Source: an uncultured Aquincola sp. (GTDB lineage Bacteria > Pseudomonadota > Gammaproteobacteria > Burkholderiales > Burkholderiaceae). From it: a stretch of 30,146 nucleotides of DNA. A program made the translations under genes and the position numbers. The stretch's first letter is position 1, and every line of letters begins with the position of its first letter. Below, in pieces: positions 21,060-29,761 of the stretch. The stretch is from assembly GCA_937883885.1 (NCBI GenBank), contig CAKZXL010000826.1:1-30146 (forward strand), written 5' to 3'. Below the pieces are notes generated by a model that worked only from the letters and a program-made list of their open reading frames with translations, was not told the DNA's origin and did no database searches.

Positions 21060-21377
21060 ATGCAGCGCACGCAGGCCACCCCCTGGTTCGACGGCGATCA
21101 AGAGCCCTTGCGAGAAGGCCCTTACCAGCGGCGTGCCCCCGCCGGCCCTTACAGCTGCTGGGCGCAGGGGCGTTGGTTCGGCGATGCCGCTTCGCCGCAG
21201 GCGGCTGCGGCCTCGCGGCGCGCCAGCCGCTGGCAGCACGCCGCCTGGCGCGGGCTGGCTGCTTCTTCCGGCCTGCCGTGCAGCACCTGCCGCGGCAGCA
21301 AGCTGATTGACCTCGGCTTCGACGAAGAAACCGGCGAGGACCGCATCAGCGACTGCATCGATTGCGAGCCGGCATGA
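21060..21377 (+). CDS. Small hypothetical protein with C-terminal CxxC pairs
   Basis: 105 residues, not assigned to a known family. The N-terminus is WFDGDQEPLREGPYQRR...YSCWAQGRWFGDA, a WxG/YxR pattern seen in small uncharacterised proteins. The middle is Ala/Arg-rich. The end is GLPCSTCRGSKLIDLGFDEETGEDRISDCIDCEPA, with two CxxC pairs 24 residues apart that could bind zinc. The start is the last in-frame ATG before the recognisable part; the site lacks a strong Shine-Dalgarno, so it is uncertain. The stop overlaps the next gene (ATGA), which supports its being real. It opens the cluster containing Ku. Confidence 0.6.
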   Translation: MQRTQATPWFDGDQEPLREGPYQRRAPAGPYSCWAQGRWFGDAASPQAAAASRRASRWQHAAWRGLAASSGLPCSTCRGSKLIDLGFDEETGEDRISDCIDCEPA

Positions 21378-21979
21378 GCCCCACGGTGCCCGTGGTCAGG
21401 GCGCTCGACCCCATCACCCGGCTGCCCAGCGCGCCCAGCTTCTTTCTGGCGCTGGAGCTGGCGGCCACCGAGGCGCAGCACACCGGCGACCGCTTGTCGG
21501 TGCTGGTGGTGGATGCCGACGCCTTCGATGCGCTGCGGGCCCGCGAGGGCGACGACGCGGCCGATGCCTCGCTCGACCTCATCGGCAAGGTGCTGCGGCT
21601 GGCCCTGGGCCCGCAGGCGGTGCTGGCGCGGCTGATCGGCGACCAGTTCGGCGTGATGCTGGCGCACACCGGCATCGAGCAGGCCCACCACCGGGCCGAA
21701 GCGCTGTGCCAGGCCATCGAGCTGGGCTTCCTGTCGCACCAGCGGCGGCTGACGGTCAGCATCGGCGTGGCCTGCGGACCGCACGCCGGCGACTGGACGG
21801 GCCAGCAGATGATCGGCCTGGCCAGCCGCCGCCGCGACCTGGCGCGTGCAGCCGGCGGCCACCGCGTGCAGTCGCACGGCCACCCGGGCCTGCCCGCCGA
21901 CCAGCACGACCACTGGCCCAGCTTCGGCCAGGACGACAGCGGGCTGCCGGCGCAGCCCGGCCAGCTCACCCTCTTTTGA
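21374..21979 (+). CDS. Degenerate GGDEF-domain protein
   Basis: 201 residues with one GGDEF-like domain and no sensor. DPITRLPSAPSFFLAL (12-27) matches the DxLTGLPNR beginning of GGDEF domains, LSVLVVDADAFDALRAREGDDAAD (41-64) the metal-binding strand region, and LTVSIGVACG the terminal strand. The signature itself is IGDQF at 88-92 instead of GGDEF, with the essential acidic residue replaced by Gln. There is no RxxD inhibitory site. It is therefore unlikely to make cyclic di-GMP and may be a nucleotide-binding or scaffold protein. The tail after ~165 is Pro/Gln/His-rich. ATG overlaps the preceding stop by 4 nt; Ku follows after 16 nt. Confidence 0.75.
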   Translation: MSPTVPVVRALDPITRLPSAPSFFLALELAATEAQHTGDRLSVLVVDADAFDALRAREGDDAADASLDLIGKVLRLALGPQAVLARLIGDQFGVMLAHTGIEQAHHRAEALCQAIELGFLSHQRRLTVSIGVACGPHAGDWTGQQMIGLASRRRDLARAAGGHRVQSHGHPGLPADQHDHWPSFGQDDSGLPAQPGQLTLF

Positions 21980-21995
21980 CGTTCGGAGAACCGCC

Positions 21996-22964
21996 ATGCC
22001 CCGCGTGATCTGGAAAGGCGCCATCAGCTTCGGCCTGGTGTACGTGCCCGTGGCCCTGTACCCCGGCGCGCAGGACACCGGCATCAGCTTCGACTGGCTG
22101 GACAAGCGCAGCATGGACCCGGTGGGCTACAAGCGCATCAACAAGCGCACCGGCAAGGAGATCGACAAGGACAACATCGTCAAGGGCCTGAAGCAGGACA
22201 CCGGCGACTACGTGATCCTGAGCGAAGACGAGATCAACGCCGCCTACCCCAAGAGCACGCAGGTCATCGAGATCGAGCACTTCGTCAAGGCCGACCAGAT
22301 CCCGTTCACCTACCTGGAAAAGCCCTACCTGCTGGCGCCGCTGGGCAAGGGCGAGAAGGTGTACGCCCTGCTGCGCGAAGCCATGATCGATGCCGGCGTG
22401 ATTGCCGTGGCCCGGGTGGTGATGCACACCAAGGAAAGCCTGGCGGCGCTGATCCCCGATGGCGATGCGCTGCTGATGAACACGCTGCGCTGGGCCAGCC
22501 AGGTGCGCTCGCGCGAGGAGCTGAAGCTGCCGCCTGCCGGCAAGAAGGCCGCCGGCCTGAAGGACGCCGAGCTGGCCATGGCCCAGCAGCTGATCGGCGA
22601 GATGGTGACCGACTGGGACCCCAGCCAGTACGAAGACCGCTTCAGCGATGCCATCCATGCACTGGCCGCGCGCAAGGTGGAAGCCGGCGAGACGGCGCAG
22701 GTGACGCCGCTGGAGAACCCCGACGAAGCCCCGGCCAGCTCGAACGTGGTGGACCTGAGCGACCTGCTGCGCCGCAGCCTGGCCGGCCGCAAGGGCGACG
22801 ACAAGCCCGCTGGCAAGACCAGCCGGCCGGCCACAGCAGCGCCAACCAGGACCGCTGCAAAGACGGCCGCCAGGCCCGCCGCCAAGGCCGCCCCCAAGCC
22901 GGCCGCCAAGAAGGCCGCCACCGCCAGGAGCGCCGCCCGCAAGCCCGCCCGGAAGGCCGCATGA
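21996..22964 (+). CDS. ku: Non-homologous end-joining protein Ku
   Basis: 322 residues. Start ATG follows CGGAGAA at 5-nt spacing. The core (1-~250) is standard bacterial Ku: [23 protein letters not shown] at the start, [38 protein letters not shown], and ALLREAM...[19 protein letters not shown]. It forms a homodimeric ring on double-strand DNA ends and recruits ligase LigD. No ligD is in the window. The C-terminal ~55 residues are a Lys/Ala/Pro-rich tail of AAK/PAAK units, like histone H1 or AlgP tails, expected to bind DNA without sequence preference. ATGA overlaps the next gene, so Ku and the flavoprotein are coupled. Confidence 0.95.
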   Translation: MPRVIWKGAISFGLVYVPVALYPGAQDTGISFDWLDKRSMDPVGYKRINKRTGKEIDKDNIVKGLKQDTGDYVILSEDEINAAYPKSTQVIEIEHFVKADQIPFTYLEKPYLLAPLGKGEKVYALLREAMIDAGVIAVARVVMHTKESLAALIPDGDALLMNTLRWASQVRSREELKLPPAGKKAAGLKDAELAMAQQLIGEMVTDWDPSQYEDRFSDAIHALAARKVEAGETAQVTPLENPDEAPASSNVVDLSDLLRRSLAGRKGDDKPAGKTSRPATAAPTRTAAKTAARPAAKAAPKPAAKKAATARSAARKPARKAA

Positions 22965-23872
22965 TCGATTGCCTGGTGGTGGGCGCCGGCCCCGCCGGCC
23001 TCACGGCCGCCATCTACCTGCGGCGCTTTCACCGCAGCGTGACGCTGATCGACGCCGGCCGCAGCCGGGCGCGCTGGATTCCCCGCTCGCACAACGTGCC
23101 CGGCTTTCCCGAAGGCATCGGCGGCACCGAGCTGCTGGACCGCATGCGCCAGCACCTGGCGCAGGTGCAGGGCGAGGTGCTGGCCGGCGAGGTGACCGCG
23201 CTGCGGCCACATGCGCAGGGCTTCGTGGCCGACACCACCGCGGGCCAGGTGCAGGCCCGTGCGGTGGTGCTGGCCACCGGCGTGGTGGACAACATTCCTG
23301 CCCTGCCCGGCTGCGACGGCCTGCGCGACCAGGCCCTGCTGCGCCAGTGCCCCATCTGCGACGGTTATGAACACACCGGCCGCCGCATCGTGGTGATCGG
23401 CGAAGGGCTGCATGGCGCGCGCGAGGCCTTGTTCATCCGCCACTTCAGCGACGACGTGACCCTGGTGCAGCGCGGGTTGGGCGAAGAGGCCATCGCGCCG
23501 CTGCGCCGCGCCGGCGTGCAGCTGCTGGACCGCACCGCCCGCTGCGTGCAGACCCTGGGCGAGCGTGGCCTGCGGCTGCAGCTGGACGACGGCCAGGCGC
23601 CGGAGTTCGAGGTGATGTATGTGGCGCTGGGCGTGAAGCCGCGCGCCGAACTGGCCTATGCGCTGGGCGTGGACACCGACGACTGCGGCGGCATCGAGGT
23701 CGATGCCCACGGCCGCACCAACGTGCCCGGCCTCTACGCCATCGGCGACGTGGTGTCGGGGCTGGACCAGATCGCCGTGGCCACCGGCCAGGCGGCCATC
23801 GCGGCCACCGCCGTGCACAACCACCTGGCACGGGTGCATGGGCAGGTGGCGCGGCAGCTCATTCCGGGCTGA
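22961..23872 (+). CDS. Thioredoxin-reductase-like FAD oxidoreductase
   Basis: 303 residues, class II pyridine-nucleotide disulfide reductase fold. FAD-binding GAGPAG is at 8-13, [14 protein letters not shown] at 42-55, a CPIC redox pair (Cys130, Cys133) followed by DGYE, an NAD(P)-binding strand [13 protein letters not shown], and YAIGDVV near the end for FAD. The redox site sits where CATC lies in TrxB. The nucleotide-binding motif is GEGLHG rather than GGGNSA, so the electron donor or partner may differ from those of TrxB. It starts within the Ku stop codon (4-nt overlap). Reduction of a thioredoxin-like partner is likely but not certain, and no thioredoxin is adjacent. It ends 6 bases before a convergent gene. 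Confidence 0.88.
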   Translation: MIDCLVVGAGPAGLTAAIYLRRFHRSVTLIDAGRSRARWIPRSHNVPGFPEGIGGTELLDRMRQHLAQVQGEVLAGEVTALRPHAQGFVADTTAGQVQARAVVLATGVVDNIPALPGCDGLRDQALLRQCPICDGYEHTGRRIVVIGEGLHGAREALFIRHFSDDVTLVQRGLGEEAIAPLRRAGVQLLDRTARCVQTLGERGLRLQLDDGQAPEFEVMYVALGVKPRAELAYALGVDTDDCGGIEVDAHGRTNVPGLYAIGDVVSGLDQIAVATGQAAIAATAVHNHLARVHGQVARQLIPG

Positions 23873-23878
23873 GGCCCC

Positions 23879-24255
<377 letters not shown>

Positions 24256-24259
<4 letters not shown>

Positions 24260-24642
24260 CCCGCCGTGCTGCGCGGCGGCTGGGCCAGCAGCGCGGCCAC
24301 CTTGTCCAGCAGGCCGCGGTAGTCGTAGGGCTTGGTGATGTAGCCGTCGCAGCCCGCGGCCAGGATGCGCTGCTCGTCGCCGCTCATGGCCAGGCCGGTG
24401 AGGGCCAGCACCCGAAGGCCCGCCGTCTGCGGGTCGCGGCGCAGCGCGCGGGTGGCGTCCAGGCCGTCCATGCCGGGCATCTGGATGTCCATCAGCACCA
24501 GGTCGGGCAGTTCGGTGCGCGCAATGGCCAGGCCCTGCACCGCATCGGTGGCCGTGCTCACCTGGTGGGCGGCATGTTCCAGCACCACGCGGGCCAGTTG
24601 CAGGTTGTGGTGGTTGTCTTCGATCACCAGGATCTTCGCCAT
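24256..24642 (-). CDS. Single-domain CheY/DivK-like response regulator
   Basis: 128 residues, a receiver domain without output. Acidic pocket Glu8-Asp9 in VIEDN, phospho-acceptor Asp52 in LVLMDIQMPGMDG, Thr in VLALTGLAM, and Lys in YITKPYD. The ATG follows GAGGAGG at 6-nt spacing, so it should be strongly translated. It lies 15 nt after the hybrid kinase gene and probably takes part in the same phosphorelay, acting through protein contacts as DivK does. It overlaps the DUF1232 gene. Confidence 0.93.
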
Positions 24643-24657
24643 GGGCAGCCTCCTCGG

Positions 24658-27498
24658 TCACGCCGTCCGTGGTGGCGGCGCTTCATGGTCCATCTGGCGG
24701 CGGTGCAGCGCGCGGCGCACCTCGGCCACCAGCTGGTTGGGTTGAAACTCGGCCTTTTCCAGGATGGCCTGCACGCGGCCCCGCAGCGCTTCGCGGTCGG
24801 CTTCGGTCACCAGCTTGGCGGTGAGCACCACCACGGCGATGCCGGCGGTCTCGGGCCGGCGGGCCAGCGCGTCCAGCACCTCGAAGCCGGTCATGTGCGG
24901 CATCATCAGGTCGAGGATGATGAGGTCGGGCCGCTGGCGGCGCACGATGCCCAGCGCTTCTTCGCCGCTGAAGGCGCTGGCCGGCTGAAAGCCCGCGGCC
25001 TCCAGGTGCGTGGTCACCAGCGTCACCGCCTTGGGGTCGTCGTCCACCACCAGCACCTGGCCCGGCCGGCTGCTCACCGCGATGCCCAGCGACGACAGCG
25101 CCGCCAGCAGGTCGTCGCGCTCCACCGGCTTGACCAGCACCTGCGAAGCGCCCAGCGCAAAGCCGCGCCGCGGCTCGTCGGTGACGGACACGATGACCAC
25201 CGGAATGCGCTGCGTGGCCGCCTCTTCCTTCAGCTGCGCCAGCATGTCCCAGCCGTCCATGCCGGGCAGGATCACGTCCAGCACGATGGCATCGGGCCGC
25301 CAGTGCCGGGCCACGCGCAGCCCGGTCTCGGCCTCGGGCGCCACCTCCACCTCATAGCCGTGCGATTCCAGCTGCAGCCGCATCACCCGCGCGGCGCTGG
25401 CTTCGTCCTCGATCACCAGGATGCGGGCCGAGCCGTTGCCTTCGGCCGCACGGTCGGCTTCGTGGGGCGCGGCCTGTGCGGCAGCCTCCGGCGCCGCCGG
25501 GGTGGCCGATGCCTCGGGCTCGCGCCAGGGCAGCCACACGGTGAAGGTGGAGCCTTCGCCCGGCCGGCTGTGCAGCTCCAGCCCGCCGCCGTGCAGCTCC
25601 ACCAGGCGCTGGGTCATGGTCAGGCCGAGGCCGGTGCCCTCATAGCGCTTGGACAGGGACGAATCCACCTGCTTGAACGGCTGGAACAGCTCGCGCAACG
25701 CTGCCGGCGCAATGCCGATGCCCGAGTCGGCCACGCGGATCTGCAGGTAGTGCGAGGTGACCGCGCCGGCCGGCGGAAACACCCGGCTGTGCTCCGTGGC
25801 CGCGCGCGACAGCGCCTCCTGCCGCGCAATGCGCGCCATCGACAGGTGCACCAGCCCGCCTTCGTTGGTGAACTTCACCGCGTTGGACAGCAGGTTGAAG
25901 ATGATCTGCAGCGTGCGGCGGCCGTCCAGCACCACCTGGCCCAGGTGCTCGGGCAGGTCGGCCTGCAGGTCGATGCGGCGCGCGGCCGCCCGCTCGCGCA
26001 GCACCGACAGGCCGCTGGCCGCCAGCGCGGCCGGGTTTTCAGGCGCCAGGTGCAGGTCCATCTGGCCGGCCTCGATCTTCGACAGGTCGAGGATGTCGTT
26101 GATCAGGGCCAGCAGGTGGCGCCCGCTTTCGTAGATGTCGTTGACGTACTGGCGCTGCTGCGGCTGCAGCGGGCCCACCAGGCCATCGCGCAGGATCTCG
26201 GAGAAGCCGATCACCGCATTGAGCGGCGTGCGCAGCTCATGCGACATGCTGGCCACGAACTCGCTCTTGAGGCGGCTGGCCAGCTCCAGCTGCTCGTTCT
26301 TGCGCTGAATGTCTTCGCCGCGCTCGCGCAGCTCGCTGGTCAGCAGGTTCAGGCCATCGAGCTGGGCCAGGTTGTTCAGCGCCACGCCCAGCTGCGCGGC
26401 CAGCCGCTCGACGAACTGCAGGTCGCGCTCGCTCAGCGCGCGCGCGGCGCCCAGCACCATCACGCCCAGCCGCCGGCCCTGGTAGGCCACCGGCGCCAGC
26501 AGCAGCTCGGCCGGCCGCAGCGTGGCCAACCCGGTCTCGATGCGCAGCCCGCCGCCGGCGGCCAGCCCGTCCAGCCGCACCGTCTGGCCGCTCAGGGCGG
26601 CGCGGCCCAGCGGCCCTTCGTGGGCATCGAGCAGGCCCTTGGCATCGCGCGGGGTGCCATGGCCGGCCACCATGCGCAGGGAGCCCCATTCGTCCAGCGC
26701 GTAGAACACCGAGACCGGAAACAGCCGGCCGGCGGCCTCGGCCAGCAGGGCCAGCGTGCCTTCGAGCACCGCCTTGCGGTCGGGCTTGGCATTGAACAGC
26801 GTCAACGCGCGCGCATGCAGCGCATTGAGGTCGCGCTCATGCCGGGCTTCTTCCTCGGCCTGGGTGCGGCCCAGCAGGTCGGAGCGCACGCGCCAGAACA
26901 TCAGCGCGAGCAAGGCCACCAGCGCCAGGCCGAACACCAGGAACAGCGAGCGGGCGATGCCCGACTGCCGATCGGCCGAGGCCTCGTGCTGCGCGAGGTC
27001 GGCCCGCAGCTCCGCTTCCATGTCGGCCAGCGCGGTGCGGATGCGCCCCAGCAGCTGCTGCGACGCCACCAACCGGTCTTCCAGCACCACCGGCTTGCCG
27101 GCGTCGTACAGGGCCTGCACCTCGCGGTAGGCCTGCAGCCGGTCGTTCAGCGCGCTGCGCAGCGATTCCAGGCGCCGCTGCTGCGAGGCCCCGCCAATGG
27201 GCAGGCGCGACAAGTCGGTCAGGTGGCCGGTGAGGGTTGTGATGGCGCCATCACGCTCGTCCACGAAGGTCTGCCGGCGCAGGTTGATGTAGCCGCGCTG
27301 CGCGGCTTCGGCACGATTGAAGCTGGCCTCGGTGGCTGTCAGCGTCTGCAGGCCCTCGCGAACGCTGCGCACGTAATCGGCCGCCGCCTGGCTCTGCCAG
27401 GCCGCCCACCAGGTGAGCGCGCCCAGCGCCAATGCAGCCAGGATGGCCAGCGTGAAACCGGCGTAGACCGCGCTGCGAAACGATGACGTCCTTGGCAT
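24658..27498 (-). CDS. Hybrid sensor histidine kinase (CHASE3-GAF-HisKA-HATPase-REC-REC)
   Basis: I place the start at ATG 27498 (946 residues), where a short N-terminus leads straight into TM1; an ATG 54 nt upstream is possible. Order: TM1 9-32, a periplasmic CHASE3-like helical domain 34-177 (ATEASFNRAEAAQRGYINL), TM2 183-203, a short linker, a GAF domain ~227-377, a coiled linker, HisKA with His420 in MSHELRTPLNAVIGFSEIL, HATPase with NLLSNAVKF, DSGIGI and GTGLGL, then two receivers with Asp741 (IVLDVILPGMDG) and Asp863 (IILDLMMPHMTG). There is no HPt domain, so an outside HPt or direct transfer is needed to reach a DNA-binding regulator. The signal is unknown; CHASE3 and GAF allow both external and cytoplasmic input. 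Confidence 0.93.
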   Translation of the reverse strand: MPRTSSFRSAVYAGFTLAILAALALGALTWWAAWQSQAAADYVRSVREGLQTLTATEASFNRAEAAQRGYINLRRQTFVDERDGAITTLTGHLTDLSRLPIGGASQQRRLESLRSALNDRLQAYREVQALYDAGKPVVLEDRLVASQQLLGRIRTALADMEAELRADLAQHEASADRQSGIARSLFLVFGLALVALLALMFWRVRSDLLGRTQAEEEARHERDLNALHARALTLFNAKPDRKAVLEGTLALLAEAAGRLFPVSVFYALDEWGSLRMVAGHGTPRDAKGLLDAHEGPLGRAALSGQTVRLDGLAAGGGLRIETGLATLRPAELLLAPVAYQGRRLGVMVLGAARALSERDLQFVERLAAQLGVALNNLAQLDGLNLLTSELRERGEDIQRKNEQLELASRLKSEFVASMSHELRTPLNAVIGFSEILRDGLVGPLQPQQRQYVNDIYESGRHLLALINDILDLSKIEAGQMDLHLAPENPAALAASGLSVLRERAAARRIDLQADLPEHLGQVVLDGRRTLQIIFNLLSNAVKFTNEGGLVHLSMARIARQEALSRAATEHSRVFPPAGAVTSHYLQIRVADSGIGIAPAALRELFQPFKQVDSSLSKRYEGTGLGLTMTQRLVELHGGGLELHSRPGEGSTFTVWLPWREPEASATPAAPEAAAQAAPHEADRAAEGNGSARILVIEDEASAARVMRLQLESHGYEVEVAPEAETGLRVARHWRPDAIVLDVILPGMDGWDMLAQLKEEAATQRIPVVIVSVTDEPRRGFALGASQVLVKPVERDDLLAALSSLGIAVSSRPGQVLVVDDDPKAVTLVTTHLEAAGFQPASAFSGEEALGIVRRQRPDLIILDLMMPHMTGFEVLDALARRPETAGIAVVVLTAKLVTEADREALRGRVQAILEKAEFQPNQLVAEVRRALHRRQMDHEAPPPRTA

Positions 27499-27567
27499 GC
27501 CTCCTCGTCGCTCCTGGCGGTGATGCGCCGCCCCTGGTCGCAGCGATGGCAAACGCCTTGCCCGGCG

Positions 27568-28266
27568 TCAGTCAGGCATCCCCAGGCCTTGCGCTGCGCA
27601 GTACTTCTTCAGCTCGGTGTTGTCGTGCCAGCCGGTCTTGGCCAGCACACGCATGCGGTAGTTGCCCACCGTCTTGACCGACAGCTGCATGACCTGCGCA
27701 ATGTGCGTCAGTCGGTGGCCGGCCGCAATCAGCTGCATCACCCGGTATTCCTGGGGCGTCAGCAACTCGTGCGGCAAGGTGGTTTTCAGGCCGCCGTCCT
27801 CGCGCGTCAACAGCCGCTGCGCCAGCTCGGGCGGCACATAACGACCCTGCGTCATCACGGTGGTGATGGCGGGTATCAGTTCTTCGCCCGTGCGTTCCTT
27901 GCTGACGTAAGCGGCTGCGCCCATTTGCAGCAGCCGCTGGGCATGGCTGGCATCTTTCTGGGCGCTGAGGATCAGGATGGGCACGTCGCCCGTCAGGCGC
28001 CGCATGCGGGCCAGCGCGTCGGTGCCCGGCGCGTCGTGCAGGGCCAGGTCGAGCACCACGAAGTCGGGTTGTGCCTGGCTGAATTGCCGCAGCGCCTCGG
28101 CCAGGCTGCCGGCTTCCCACACCTGGGCATGGTCCCATTCCAGCTCGATCACGCGGCGAAGGCCGCGGCGAACGATGGGTTGATCGTCGACCACCAGCGC
28201 CTTCATCGGTTGGGTGAGCAAGGACGCGGCCTCCGGCGCGCTGGACGTGACTTCTGCACTTCTCAT
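27568..28266 (-). CDS. NarL/FixJ-type response regulator
   Basis: 232 residues. Receiver domain from ~21 (MKALVVDDQPIVRRGL), phospho-acceptor Asp73 in FVVLDLALHD, Lys in AYVSKERTG. The LuxR-type helix-turn-helix lies at ~168-222 (LTPQEYRVMQLIAAGHRLTHIAQVMQLSVKTVGNYRMRVLAKTG). Start uncertain: ATG at 28266 adds 20 residues before the receiver, while ATG at 28206 would start exactly at it; neither has a good Shine-Dalgarno. It is first in the operon with the kinase and divergent from the GYGQ-repeat gene across 224 bases. Both its own operon and that gene are natural targets (inference). Confidence 0.9.
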   Translation of the reverse strand: MRSAEVTSSAPEAASLLTQPMKALVVDDQPIVRRGLRRVIELEWDHAQVWEAGSLAEALRQFSQAQPDFVVLDLALHDAPGTDALARMRRLTGDVPILILSAQKDASHAQRLLQMGAAAYVSKERTGEELIPAITTVMTQGRYVPPELAQRLLTREDGGLKTTLPHELLTPQEYRVMQLIAAGHRLTHIAQVMQLSVKTVGNYRMRVLAKTGWHDNTELKKYCAAQGLGMPD

Positions 28267-28293
28267 AGCGCTGAGACTCTAGTGGGGGCAGCG

Positions 28294-28315
28294 GCCTGCG
28301 CGCCCCCGCGCAGGC
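28294..28315. promoter_or_regulatory. Perfect 9-bp inverted repeat between divergent genes
   Basis: GCCTGCGCG (28294-28302), CCCC, CGCGCAGGC (28307-28315). It lies 27 bases upstream of the response-regulator start and 175 bases upstream of the GYGQ gene. It could be an operator for the divergent pair, or a hairpin in the leader of the regulator mRNA. The rest of the 224-base intergenic region includes an AT-rich patch (AAATATTGAC near 28330) and a -10-like CTAGACA near 28380, neither decisive. Confidence 0.4.
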
Positions 28316-28490
28316 GCTTGTTCGCAGGCAAATATTGACGCCGCCCTTGGGGCCTGCCGCGCGCCGGGCCGTGGCTTGGCTAGACAACTGCACCCGCTAA
28401 AGCGGCATGCGGGTTGCCGCCTGGCGATGCGGCCGGGCGCCTGACGGGCGGTACCGACCCTTCCCGCAACCCCGAGGAAAGGACACGGAG

Positions 28491-29717
28491 ATGACACAGC
28501 GCGACGATCAGAACCGATGGAACCAGGGCCAGCCGTCGCCAGGCGGTGGCCGCAGCGGCCAGCAAGGCGGCTGGGGCGACGAAGGCCATCGCGGTGGCCA
28601 GCAGGCCTGGGACTTCGGCGCCGGCCAGCAAGGCGGCGGCGGCCAGAACCAGGGCTACGGCCAGGGCGGCAATACCTACGGCACATCGCAGCCCGGCGAA
28701 GCCGGCTACGGCGGCGGCATGGGCCAGCACCAGGGCTACGGCCAAGGTGGCGGACAAGGCTACGGCCAGGGCGGACAAAGCCAGGGCGGCTACGGCCAAA
28801 GCCAGCGACAAGGCGGCTATGGCCAAGAGCAGGGCTATGGGCAGAGCCAGGGCTATGGCCAGGGCTATGGTCAAAGCCAGCACCAGGGCTATGGTCAGGG
28901 CCAGGGCCGCGACCAGGGCTATGGCCAGTCACAGGGCTACGGCCAGGGAGGCTACGGTGGCTACGGCCAAGGTGGCCAGGCCGGCTTCGGGCAGGGCAGC
29001 CAGGGCATGCCCGGCGGCTATGCCTCGCAAGGCGGCTACGGCTCGCACCAGGGCTCGCCTTATGGCGCGCAGGGCGGGCAGCAGCAGGCCCCGCAAGGCG
29101 GCGGCATGCCCACCCACTGGCAGCAGGACCAACGCCAGGGCTACGGCCAAGGCCATCAAAGCCAGGGCCACAGCCAGGGGCAGGGCCAAGGGCACGAGCA
29201 GCAGCACTTCGACCCCGACTACCACCAGTGGCGCAGCGAACAGATGCGCAACCTGGACGACGACTACCAGGCCTGGCGGCAGGACCGCTACAAGAAGTTC
29301 TCGGACGAGTTCACGCAGTGGCGCGGCAACCGCAAGGCGGGCGGCAGCAACACCAGCGCCGGCAGCAGCAGCGGGCTCACCAGCGGCATGGGCACGGGCT
29401 CATCCGACGGTGGCGGCGGCGAGCATTCCAGCACCCGCAGCTCCCAGGGATCGTCCAGCAGCGGCAGCAGCCTGACCGGCGGCAGCAGCCCGTCGTCCAC
29501 CTCGGGCATGGGCAGCGTGGGCGCCTCGGGCAGCGCATCGTCCGGCAGCGGCTCGTCGCCCAGCAGCAGCTCGGCCGGCAGCCACGGCGCCACCTCCAGC
29601 GGCAGCCTGCACGGCAGCGCCTCGGGCAGCAGCCCGGGCGGCGCGGGCCTGTCGGGCAGCAGCGGCACGGGCTCCGGCCTGACCGGCAGCGGCAGCGACA
29701 GCAGCAAGAGCCGCTGA
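28491..29717 (+). CDS. GYGQ-repeat, prion-like low-complexity protein
   Basis: 408 residues, from ATG 28491 with AAAGGA at 7-nt spacing. No signal peptide or membrane segment, so cytoplasmic. Three parts are visible. Residues 1-235 are Gly/Gln/Tyr-rich with 13 GYGQ units in a background of QGG, SQG and QHQ, containing almost no aliphatic residues; this resembles the SYGQ-rich domains of FUS/EWS. Residues 240-279 are a charged aromatic core with a repeated pattern ([36 protein letters not shown], given here as DYxxWR, DYxxWRxxRYxxF, FTQWR). Residues 283-408 are almost only Ser and Gly. I recognise no enzyme. The composition suggests an intrinsically disordered protein able to self-associate. 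Divergent from the phosphorelay genes. Existence as a gene is supported by the SD site and consistent frame use. Confidence 0.85.
   Translation: MTQRDDQNRWNQGQPSPGGGRSGQQGGWGDEGHRGGQQAWDFGAGQQGGGGQNQGYGQGGNTYGTSQPGEAGYGGGMGQHQGYGQGGGQGYGQGGQSQGGYGQSQRQGGYGQEQGYGQSQGYGQGYGQSQHQGYGQGQGRDQGYGQSQGYGQGGYGGYGQGGQAGFGQGSQGMPGGYASQGGYGSHQGSPYGAQGGQQQAPQGGGMPTHWQQDQRQGYGQGHQSQGHSQGQGQGHEQQHFDPDYHQWRSEQMRNLDDDYQAWRQDRYKKFSDEFTQWRGNRKAGGSNTSAGSSSGLTSGMGTGSSDGGGGEHSSTRSSQGSSSSGSSLTGGSSPSSTSGMGSVGASGSASSGSGSSPSSSSAGSHGATSSGSLHGSASGSSPGGAGLSGSSGTGSGLTGSGSDSSKSR
28660..29150 (+). repeat. Degenerate GGCTAYGGYCAR repeat inside the GYGQ gene
   Basis: The codons for GYGQ recur as GGCTAYGGNCAR in 13 places with spacings that are multiples of 3 but otherwise irregular (6 to about 190 bases). 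Third positions vary (TAC/TAT, CAG/CAA, GGC/GGT/GGG), which shows the repeat is kept at protein level and is not a recent DNA slippage product. The densest part is 28790-28960. Confidence 0.8.
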
Positions 29718-29723
29718 CGCAGC

Positions 29724-29759
29724 GGCGGGCAGGGGCTGCGCCGCAGCGCCCTGCCCGCC
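29724..29759. terminator. Strong hairpin between convergent genes
   Basis: GGCGGGCAGGG (29724-29734) pairs perfectly with CCCTGCCCGCC (29749-29759), 11 bp. Inside it GCTG (29735-29738) pairs with CAGC (29744-29747) with one bulged G. It fills the 44-base gap between the GYGQ gene and the convergent dehydrogenase gene, so it probably ends both transcripts. There is no T-run. Confidence 0.6.
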
Positions 29760-29761
29760 CG

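Noticed and set aside
24565..27486. 973-codon open frame antisense to the hybrid kinase
   Set aside because: The kinase on the other strand has all its motifs in one frame; this frame has none.
28380..28883. Very hydrophobic minus-strand frame that looks like a membrane protein
   Set aside because: It is the complement of Gly/Gln/Tyr codons, which necessarily reads as Ala/Leu/Ile/Val. The plus-strand gene has the ribosome site.
28660..29150. CRISPR-like or satellite repeat
   Set aside because: Repeat spacing is irregular, all spacings are multiples of three, and synonymous positions vary, so it is a protein-level repeat in a gene.
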